In this document: positions 1 through 64,000 of the stretch, in pieces
Layout: every line of letters starts with the position of its first letter
Position numbering within the stretch: the stretch's first letter is position 1
NCBI GenBank assembly: GCA_054601695.1
Contig: BAAHQB010000025.1
Span: forward strand, 124,001-188,000
Direction: 5' to 3'
From: Amorphochlora amoebiformis
Taxonomy: Eukaryota; Cercozoa; Chlorarachniophyceae
Length of the DNA stretch: 64,000 nt
Program-made: the position numbers and the translations under genes
Notes under the pieces: model-generated
Seen by the model: only the letters and a program-made list of their open reading frames with translations
Told to the model about the DNA's origin: nothing
The model's database searches: none

Positions 1-242
1 CCCCAGTCAAGGAACTATTATTAAAAACTCGTTTATATACATTATAAATACATACGCATCCAACCTTTCCTCTTTGAGTGCCATATGCAAAGGCGAAACC
101 GACTGTAAAGTATGTAATCGCCCCGATACAAACCGTTCCTAAGCACATTTGCATAGTGTTACTCGCACCCGCAGGGCGAGATTAAGAAGAGATTAAGAAG
201 AGATGGGGGGGAGAGGAGATAGAAAGGAGAGTACATATACAC

Positions 243-291
<49 letters not shown>

Positions 292-311
292 GTGTGTGTG
301 TGTGTGTGTGA

Positions 312-344
<33 letters not shown>

Positions 345-415
345 CATATTATATATATACATACATAATTTTTATATGTATATATGTTGACGTTTAATAT
401 GAATATATATTATAC

Positions 416-469
<54 letters not shown>

Positions 470-1351
470 TATATGTATATATGTTGATGTTTAAAATGAA
501 CTAGTATATGTCATGCATGAATATGTGCAAATATTATACTTACCAATATTTTTAAAGAGGATGTTAATGGTATTCTTCTGACGTACTGAACCAGCCTGAT
601 ATACGAACACTTTTAAACACTTAAGCTCTGCGGGGGACTTAGACAAGAGGAGAAGTAAACAAAACATGAAATTAATTCGAACAGAAAGGATATCAGGGGA
701 ACCGACCAGAGAAGAGAGAGGCGACTGAACATAAAGAAATCAAAGAGGAAGAAATTTCAAAGATCACGAGAAGAGGGGTTCGAGAGAGGAGGGGGGTGAT
801 AAACAACTTAAAAAGAGGTTCTTGCGCCCAGAGGGACAAGCGGGGTGAAGAGTGTACGCGAGAGAGAGAGAAAAAGAAAGACGGAAAAATAGATAGAGAA
901 GAAAGCAAGAGAGACAGTAAACAGTCGTCAACACAATCCGACGTCAGTTATGGGCAAATAAGTTGCTTTCAGCAATTTTTTCGACCAACCTCAAGCATCG
1001 CAAATCCGGCGTGCATCCAAAACACGAGGAAACCTGCAAGCTGAGCGTGTGAGCAACAAAAGAAGGAGAAAAACACACATAAGTTTCCATCACCGTTGGA
1101 ACACGCGCAATTATCGACTACGGGTCCGGATCGGGTTCATGATTGCGCAGGTTGGCATCCGAGAAAACTCTCATTCCAAGGGACATAGTTTGACGATTTG
1201 AACCCGTGTCCAATCCCACGAACGAAGTACAAGCACGGAATCGGGAAAATGTCATTTGAGGGCGGGCACTTACCAAAACCCATATTTGGTCGGCGTCGAA
1301 TCGCAGGTCCTCGATAAGCTGAAGGTTGGTTTCGGGCGTGGGTGTAGACAT
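1..1351 (-). CDS. AMT: Ammonium transporter (AMT/MEP/Rh family), N-terminal part, runs off the left edge
   Basis: Membrane channel/transporter for ammonium at the plasma or organelle membrane. Five exons joined on the minus strand: 1274-1351 (ATG at 1351, donor GTAAGT), 990-1040, 540-595, 65-161 and 1-14 (continues past the edge). All phases close when exon 3 ends at 540 (donor GTATAA). Exon 2 reads LAGFLVFWMHAGFAMLE and exon 3 begins AGSVRQKNTINILFKN; together they match the first membrane helix of the AMT family (FxMHxGFAMLExGxVRxKN), the most conserved N-terminal stretch. Exon 4 (MQMCLGTVCIGAITYFTVGF, then AFAYG) is the next helix, with the family's G-x-A-F/Y-G ending. About 115 residues are visible; the ammonium-binding Trp/His region lies outside the window. 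It starts head-to-head with the transporter at 3006. The family assignment is firm; the subfamily is not determined. Confidence 0.9.
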
Positions 1352-2326
1352 GATCAGCTACGATAAATTTCGAATTCTTGAGCCTGAAAGCAGGTATCAA
1401 CGACTCATCAATGCTCCATCGCGCGGGGAAGTGCCATTCATACCTTGCGGTTTCCGTGGGAAATCTGCGCAAAGAGACGAGTCAGACAACCACAATCGCA
1501 CAAAGGGGTTCCTTCGCATACGTAGTGAAGTTTCCTAAGGGGAAATCATCTAATTTAAGACAATAGCGAGCTTTTCACCCGAGCAATTGTCAGCTTCTCT
1601 TTCCAGGAGCACCCCGAGATTGAAGTAACAACGGGTAGTACCGTCTAATTTTGTTGACCCATTCCTGAATGCTTTTGATCACACCGCTGGTACTCCGGGA
1701 ATTATGTTGTGGGGCAAGTTAAGCACGAAATATCTGTATTTTAAGCTCTGAGACCTTTATCCTACTAGTGTAGCTGTGTGCTAAATTTGCTTTTCGAATG
1801 TGATATCTTTCGAACGCTCAATGGATGGATTACAGGAAAAAACACATTCCGAACTACGACGTCGATTGTAATTTGTGAATATGGTTACCCCTCCAACGTT
1901 CACAGGTTCGATTTACAGCAAACATTGAACATGATTGAAATACAACGTTGATTGTAATTTAAAGCTTTCAGTGCTATTGGCCAGTGACAGCTGCCCGCGA
2001 GAAGAGCAAAATGATGAAAATTTGAGCTTACTTTACGCTGAATTTTATGGCCTCTTAAAGCCTGATGTTAATAATCAGGTCTTTGGTAGCTCAGTTTGTC
2101 AGCAATTGTCAGCTTAACAATTAGCTTATTTAGTTATATAGGTAGATCGATCACGCTTACGTACGTACAGTAACTGGGCACCAGTGGGTATAATTAGGCT
2201 ACGTACAAGCTTTAGAAGGTACCACTGTACCAGTATCGGGCTATTATGCCATTTCATACACGGTACAATACACTCTAGATACTGAATGACATTAGTATTA
2301 TCATATGATATATAATAATTATAATA

Positions 2327-2363
<37 letters not shown>

Positions 2364-2382
2364 CATAGTACATATATTTACA

Positions 2383-2436
<54 letters not shown>

Positions 2437-2447
2437 TTTTATATATA

Positions 2448-2536
<89 letters not shown>

Positions 2537-2651
2537 ACATGTATACATAGGTATTATATAAAAATATTACATATTAAGTGTACATATATTTTTACATTAT
2601 ATAATTCATTATTATATTAAGATTATATTTTTCATATAACATTGCACATAT

Positions 2652-2704
<53 letters not shown>

Positions 2705-3005
2705 TATATATTGATAATAACTATTACAAATACGTACAAATACAATCCAAAGCCGCCAAACCTACTAAAAGCATGCCATTCATCCTAAAATATTCAAAAC
2801 CGAGAAATTTGCAGGATTTTTCGAAAATGCAAGAGGGAAAGGAGGGGGGGTTAGCAACGGGGGGGAAAGTGAGCAGGTTTATTCAAATCCTATCAATTAA
2901 TAAATGTATATCGAGGATATAATATCAAAATATCGAAATGGGATATATCATATATTAAGTTTAGATATGCGGATATGGGATATCTGGAAACTCATTTGAC
3001 CAACA
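1352..3005. other. Intergenic region between two divergent genes
   Basis: Separates the ATG of the ammonium transporter (minus) from the ATG of the EamA transporter (plus), so it should hold both promoters and 5' untranslated sequence. 1352-2300 is ordinary unique sequence with no exon I could support. 2325-2535 and 2659-2705 are (TA)n tracts. 2900-2990 repeats short ATATCGA/GGATAT words; similar words recur near the other divergent start at 27160-27230. No TATA box can be singled out in such AT-rich sequence. Confidence 0.6.
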
Positions 3006-12974
<9,969 letters not shown>

Positions 12975-13777
12975 TTAACTCGCTCTAATGATTTCATGAG
13001 ACTATGTATATCGTGAAATTGCTGAGATCAAGTACTGTAGAAGTATCTAAGTATATATATCAGATATACCTAGTCTAGTTGTAGTGTCTAGACAAATGTA
13101 TATCTCCCAATTGGCCATGTCTAAATATCTTACATACAGCTCATACTGTATCGAATCATGTGCGACTTTATAATTAATATATCTAAAATATCGTTAATTT
13201 CTCAGTTGATACTCTATACATCTCTGTCGCCATGGCTCTGATGGCTATTGCAGGACTACGTCTAGTACGTCCTACTAACTAGTACTAGTACTAAGAACTC
13301 ACATGGGAGCGATATCGCTAGATCGGTCTAGTCGGTGAAAAGTTCGGGCAATGCTGGAATAGGATCTAGAGGCTAGAGGATGGCCAATTAAATCTAGTAA
13401 ATCTAGTAAATGGACTATCTTTCTAGTAGAATATATCCCGTCAGATCTTGCTTCATCTGTATGTGCTTTGACCGTCGAATCTCAAGTGTCCATTTCTAAA
13501 TTTACTAGATTTAGGGCACGCGTTTTCGGAATAATTTCTATCTCCTCACTGTATCCACCAAAAAAAACACAAAGACTACTAGTACTAGTTAATTATTTCA
13601 TACCTGACAGTTATTTTCAACGAAAGACATGACGGAGCGACTGCGTGCATAGAGGTACGCGTAGGCCGCTAGTAGGACTAATAGGGAGTTGAATGCGTAA
13701 TGCCGATAATAGCAAGCGTAGTAAAATGGAGGATGTCACTGTGCGTGACTCAATCCGTGGATGTCACTGTGCGTGAC
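12975..13777. other. Tail-to-tail intergenic region, CTAG-rich
   Basis: Lies between the stop codons of the EamA gene (plus) and the glycosyltransferase-like gene (minus). It is unique sequence without TA tracts and without an exon I could support. I count about 17 CTAG in 803 bp, where about 3 are expected. A 26-bp direct repeat (13731 and 13759) spans the stop codon of the minus-strand gene. Confidence 0.7.
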
Positions 13778-27117
<13,340 letters not shown>

Positions 27118-27340
27118 GGCTTCCTAGCCGCGCGTGCAGACGATTTGCCAAAACATTTCGATATGTCGATATCTGGATATTAGATGAGATATTGATTATA
27201 TTATCTACATATCTTCATGTCGATATGACCCTACATGTGTCAGATGAGGGTTCATTTTAAAAACCGGGATTGTACACTAAAACCCGGGATTGGTTCTACC
27301 CGGCAACTTGTCTGCCACTCACCCGCGCGCAACCCCACGA
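27118..27340. promoter_or_regulatory. Head-to-head promoter region, glycosyltransferase-like gene and photolyase
   Basis: Only 223 bp separate the two start codons, so promoters and untranslated leaders must overlap. It contains a close direct repeat, AAAACCGGGATTG at about 27260 and AAAACCCGGGATTG at about 27279, just upstream of the photolyase ATG. Any light or damage control is not shown by the sequence. Confidence 0.55.
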
Positions 27341-49296
<21,956 letters not shown>

Positions 49297-49800
49297 GTCT
49301 TTAGTAGCCTAGTGCAAAGCTGAGACGTCAAGATCCATAGGATCCCCGATACCGTCGACTATCTTCTGATCTAGATTGGGAGCCGTGCCCATCGCGCTCT
49401 AAAGTGACACTTTGAATGATAAAGGTAAACTTTCACATCATATTATCAGGGTATGACGGTGCCACTGCCCCCTTAGTAGTCCAGCTTACGAGAACTAGTT
49501 TTGATTTCTACCCAAACTGCAAACTGCAATCATGATGCGGCTGGCGTAACGGAGTATATTCTGGAGATAATTATCGTTTCTACAACAAGGTAGTTAGTAT
49601 TATCTAGATTATATATGACAAAATTCACCGTGCTAGACCTAGTCCTAGAGTAGACTCGTTCCGGCTTGTACACTCACTAGACTCATCTAGGATCTAGAGG
49701 ATACACCTGGATATCAGAGTTGATGACTAGACTAGTACTAGTAGTAGATGATCTAGATGATAAACTGATAAATTGGCTAGATTGGGGGCAAAGAGGCTTT
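49297..49800. other. Tail-to-tail intergenic region, CTAG-rich
   Basis: Between the stops of the photolyase (plus) and VPS28 (minus). Unique sequence, no TA tracts and no supportable exon. I count about 15 CTAG in 504 bp, where about 2 are expected. Confidence 0.7.
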
Positions 49801-50177
49801 CTAATTATATATCCTATGCCAGTGGTCATATGCCGTCTGCAGGTCGAAGGACATCTGTGTTCGTGGATTAAACTTCAGATATGAATGTCACATTTATTAG
49901 TATGTGTAAACTCATGAAATGTGTATACGTTATACGTCTCTCATATATCATATCATTTTTATATCATATCATATGATATTATTCGATATTGTAAACATGT
50001 TTACCTGGCGAAGCTCGTCATCCGTGAGTCTGTAGCTGGCTGGCTTGCTGTTCAAATTTACAAGCCACTCTTTAACCTTTATATATATGTATTATATAGA
50101 TATATATGTATACATAACGTAAATATTTACATATCTGCATCCTCACATCCACAAATCCACAGACAGAGATAATATAC

Positions 50178-50241
<64 letters not shown>

Positions 50242-50393
50242 GTATATATATTTGTATTATATTATATTATGTGAATCTGTGTATGTAGTTACGCGTTTAC
50301 AAATCTATATTAAGAAAAATAATATGTATGTATATGTATATATTTATACATATATATATATATATATAATATTACGCCATATGTTTATATATT

Positions 50394-50428
<35 letters not shown>

Positions 50429-50429
50429 T

Positions 50430-50463
<34 letters not shown>

Positions 50464-50532
50464 TAATATACACATATATATTTCTACAGTATAACATATA
50501 CACATATATATTTATATACATATGTATATATA

Positions 50533-50621
<89 letters not shown>

Positions 50622-50626
50622 TATAT

Positions 50627-50715
<89 letters not shown>

Positions 50716-50719
50716 AATA

Positions 50720-50761
<42 letters not shown>

Positions 50762-50773
50762 TATATACAAATA

Positions 50774-50809
<36 letters not shown>

Positions 50810-50820
50810 CATATATATGT

Positions 50821-50897
<77 letters not shown>

Positions 50898-52126
50898 ACA
50901 TCACATTCACATACAATTCACAAATATCCAGACAGGTAGTCATAGCGATCTAGATCTACTTGTGACAAAACATAACTTCCAACCTTAACTCGCGAAATAT
51001 GGTCCTCAGGCAGTTTCTTGACCTTATTCAGACTCGCCATAAGGTCACTTAAGTTAGGGTGAAGCTGATGTACATCATAAAAAAGGTCATAGAAACTTGA
51101 TTTTAACCGTGACGATGAGGTTTCGAGGTGAAGGGAGAGGGAGGAGGGAAAGGAGGTAGAGAGGGCAGAGGAAGAGAGAGAGAGGTCGAGGAGGAAGGAG
51201 AAAACTCTACCAGCCACAGAATTCATAGCGTTTGAATCCGATGGCCGAGACTAAGGCTTGATACATGTGGCATGAGCATGTCTTTTCTTCACCTCTGCAC
51301 CTCTTGCACCTCTTTATTTTTCTCACTCATCCTCTACCTCCCTCTCGTCTCTCGGCTCATCTAATTGACTAACTCCTCACAATTATGTCTCCACGATGCG
51401 GAAAATTATCTTGTACCTGATCTACATCGCGCATATCAAGCTGCAAGCAATTCTGCGTTGTGATGAACGTCTGAACAGCTTCGAACACGTGCTGATGAAC
51501 AAACAGAGCCATAAGATAAGAATTCCGTGTCGGAATGTTTGTCCAACACCTTCTGATCGTCCTTATCAAGCTCACTCGCTCCTCCATACTCCACTGTGGC
51601 AGGGACCCCAACCTGTATATATGTGAGATTGAGATTTTGACGTGAACGTATGAAGCATGTTTTGTGGATATGTAGCACCCGTAGTAGCCTGTGGCGTGCT
51701 GCCTTACAGTCCATCTTGTATTCCGTCATAAACTTGTCGATATTCGGCACCACTTGAGCCGATGCCGCCTTCAGAGTCTGCGATAGGATTGCAAATAAAC
51801 GAGAACACATCTGAAAAGTAAATTCTTTCGCTTGCATGAAATAAATGTACCTTAAATTGCGAGATGAGCTTCTTGCAAGACTCTGTATACTTCGACTCGG
51901 CCACCGCATCTCGCGTGTATGCAGTCTCAAGATGCTGAACGGACATGATCAGCGAGTATAGGTCAGCCATCTGCTCTATCCGCTGTCTCTCCTGGCGGAA
52001 AAGGAGTAGGTCAGATACTTCGAACTATTCAAAACCTCTTTATCAAACCTGTGAGTTTGTGTACAACTTGATCTTCGGAAGCTCTTCCTTGGACGATTTC
52101 CCATCTTCTACCTGGTGGAATATCAT
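49801..52126 (-). CDS. VPS28: VPS28, ESCRT-I subunit, complete
   Basis: Core ESCRT-I subunit. It binds VPS23/TSG101 through the N-terminal core and ESCRT-II through the C-terminal bundle, acting on endosomes in multivesicular-body sorting. Eight exons, all seven introns phase 0, give 231 residues (family about 210-240): 52126-52049, 51991-51851, 51810-51679, 51612-51550, 51491-51417, 51064-50984, 50076-50005, 49854-49801 (TAG). Landmarks in family order: [112 protein letters not shown] plus [17 protein letters not shown]. The GVPATVE motif resembles plant VPS28 more than the animal protein. Five introns are compact (40-352 bp); the 907-bp intron before exon 7 contains TA tracts. Confidence 0.96.
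50174..50895. repeat. TA arrays in the longest VPS28 intron
   Basis: Near-continuous (TA)n with a few TACA/TATG interruptions between exon 7 (50076-50005) and exon 6. No exon-edge copies were seen here. Confidence 0.85.
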
Positions 52127-52294
52127 TTCGTTTGCCTTGTGGGAAAGAGAAGTATGACACGAGTAAAGTAGTCAACCAAAACAACCTCCATGGCTTGGGA
52201 TTCACAGCGCTGTGTCACGCAGCAGCAGGGAAAGTTGTCACTCAGAGGTGTCATAGGTTTACTCAAGCCGAAAAGATATCCGTTCCTTGCCACG
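52127..52294. promoter_or_regulatory. Head-to-head promoter region, VPS28 and C2-domain gene
   Basis: The VPS28 ATG is at 52126. The C2 gene can start at 52190 or 52295, leaving 63 or 168 bp. No core promoter element stands out. Confidence 0.5.
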
Positions 52295-53093
52295 ATGGAG
52301 GAGGTGAGGCGTTTTGATGGCTTTTCCGCGTCAATCTCACCCCCTACAATTCCAGTTCGGATTTGACGATGAAAAATGGACATCGGAAGAAGCCTCCCTG
52401 GTCACATCCAACTCAACAGCAATTTTGAGCTGATGAAAAATCCGAAATGAAAGGCAAGATATCTGACAGCCCTCATGTTACCGGTCTATCAGGTCTGGAA
52501 GTTCGATCCCTTGAACGGACACCACATGCCAACTCTCGAATTCCCATTCAAAACACGCATGCAGGGCGAGCTTGAGGTATACCCCTATACCCCTTTCTCG
52601 ATCGATCCGTAACAGCCAAAATGACAGCAACGATAACCGCTCAGGTGACAGTGAAAGAGGCGAAGGATATCGTATTCAGTCGAATCGGGGGAGGTATTAC
52701 CCTGCCATCACATCTACCAAGAAAATCTGCTCCCAACCGATCTCGACCCGAAAAAGTGCGCATTTTTTTTGGGTCACATATTTCTTCTTGCTGCCAGGTA
52801 TCCGTACGTTCGTGGAGCTCAAGCTGGGCTCTACACAAAAGTGTGGGACGACACCGGTGAAGTTTGAGAACAACTCGGGTACGTACACCTACCATCGTCC
52901 CTACAACCCCTCTTGAGTCCAGCATTCAAAATAATCCACCAAAACAGCCGTTTGGGAGCAAAGGCTCACCCCGATGAAAATCACATCGGAGACAGATACG
53001 TTAAGGGTAGCGGTTTTCCAACACTCTAAGCACTTTGCTCACCCGAAAATGGGCTCTGCATACGTCTCCCTTTCGGACCTCAGTAGCTGGTAA
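52295..53093 (+). CDS. Small C2-domain protein
   Basis: C2 domains bind membranes or proteins, often with calcium. Six exons close in phase: 52295-52303, 52356-52400, 52493-52576, 52645-52693, 52798-52878, 52948-53093 (TAA). This gives 137 residues, or 172 if the in-frame ATG at 52190 is used. C2 pattern: [15 protein letters not shown] (first strand plus the usual eAk), [13 protein letters not shown] (strand 3), [14 protein letters not shown] (the K-T-x-N-P-x-W-N-E position), [14 protein letters not shown], then [14 protein letters not shown] (the G-x-A-x-I-x-L end). Aspartates of the calcium loops are mostly absent, so calcium-independent binding is likelier. The segment before the domain ([27 protein letters not shown]) is unrecognised. 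Introns are 52-104 bp with no TA repeats, unlike its neighbours. Confidence 0.82.
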
Positions 53094-53184
53094 TCTGGAT
53101 GTTTATATATTTTGTTTTCCGTGTTTTTTGTTTTCCGTGTTTCATTATTTTTTTGAGCATGTATGTAAGTGATTGTACATATGC

Positions 53185-53215
<31 letters not shown>

Positions 53216-53313
53216 CACACACACACACATATATATATATATATTATATACATATATATATATATATATATATAAACACACACACAGATGCACACAAACA
53301 CACACACACACAC

Positions 53314-53406
<93 letters not shown>

Positions 53407-53407
53407 C
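53094..53407. other. Intergenic region, C2 gene to RhoGAP gene
   Basis: T-rich sequence with repeated TTTTCCGTGTTT just after the C2 stop, then CA and TA microsatellites up to the RhoGAP gene. No exon seen. Confidence 0.6.
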
Positions 53408-63243
<9,836 letters not shown>

Positions 63244-63296
63244 GTATATAAAACATAATATAGACGTAATATATATATATATATATAATATAAATA

Positions 63297-63327
<31 letters not shown>

Positions 63328-63399
63328 TATTCTGCATATATATGTGTGTATATATATACATTTTTTTATATACCACATACATATATAAAAAAGCATACA

Positions 63400-63437
<38 letters not shown>

Positions 63438-63508
63438 TGTATGTATATGTGAATATACATGTATATATGTGTGTATATATCTATGTACAAATATAATATA
63501 TACAATTA

Positions 63509-63544
<36 letters not shown>

Positions 63545-63566
63545 CATATATATATCTAGGCCCATA

Positions 63567-63613
<47 letters not shown>

Positions 63614-63668
63614 TACATGTATATACGTATACTTATATATGCATATACTGGCCACCATTCTTCGATAG

Positions 63669-63722
<54 letters not shown>

Positions 63723-63731
63723 ATATGCATT

Positions 63732-63768
<37 letters not shown>

Positions 63769-63813
63769 ACATATGCTTATATGTATATAAACAGGCCACC
63801 ATTCTCCGATGGC

Positions 63814-63893
<80 letters not shown>

Positions 63894-64000
63894 GTTACTT
63901 ATATACATATACTTTTATATAAATATATTTGTATACACATATACTTATATACACATATTCTTATATATACATATACTTATATATATATATATATATATAT

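Noticed and set aside
27290-27340. N-terminal extension of the photolyase from the ATG at 27290
   Set aside because: In frame, but the added residues are not family-like and the ATG at 27341 matches the usual start; kept only as an alternative.

Overview
This is a eukaryotic nuclear window. Every gene recovered is split by GT-AG introns, uses the standard code and has exons mostly of 30-140 nt. The proteins are eukaryotic: an ESCRT-I subunit, an animal-type (6-4) photolyase, a RhoGAP and a C2 protein. The telomere-type repeat present is TTAGGG/CCCTAA. I cannot name the species. A protist or alga with hugely inflated introns fits best, because the window has only seven genes and most of its bases are (TA)n microsatellite.

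The genes were rebuilt by hand: exon islands between the TA tracts were joined at GT/AG sites and checked for a continuous reading phase (about 91 exons). Left to right: (1) an ammonium transporter, minus strand, starting at 1351 and running off the left edge; (2) an EamA/DMT-type 10-TM transporter, plus, 3006-12974; (3) a 17-exon type II membrane protein that looks like a glycosyltransferase, minus, 27117-13778; (4) an animal-type (6-4) photolyase/cryptochrome, plus, 27341-49296, 28 exons over 22 kb; (5) VPS28, minus, 52126-49801; (6) a compact C2-domain protein, plus, 52295-53093; (7) a RhoGAP-domain protein, plus, 53408 to beyond the right edge. The first six genes alternate as head-to-head pairs (1/2, 3/4, 5/6; the last two pairs have gaps of about 220 and 60-170 bp) and tail-to-tail pairs (2/3, 4/5). 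The seventh follows the C2 gene in tandem. The products do not form one pathway. They are transport, Golgi-type modification, DNA repair, endosomal sorting and GTPase control.

The striking content is in the introns. First, interstitial telomeric repeats sit inside introns, often from one splice site to the other: donors such as GTAACCCTAACC, and acceptors CCCTAG, CCCTAAG or CCCTAACGCAG. The copy next to the acceptor is in every case the CCCTAA strand in the sense of the gene. Second, exon edges are multiplied. Copies of the 5' part of an exon with its acceptor lie before the complete exon, and copies of the 3' part with its donor lie after it, each separated by TA tracts. This recurs in four genes, with up to seven copies per edge. 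Third, long CT-rich or T-rich tracts are always pyrimidine-rich on the sense strand. Fourth, the two tail-to-tail intergenic regions are strongly enriched in CTAG. The C2 gene and most of VPS28 escape the expansion, so it is gene-specific.
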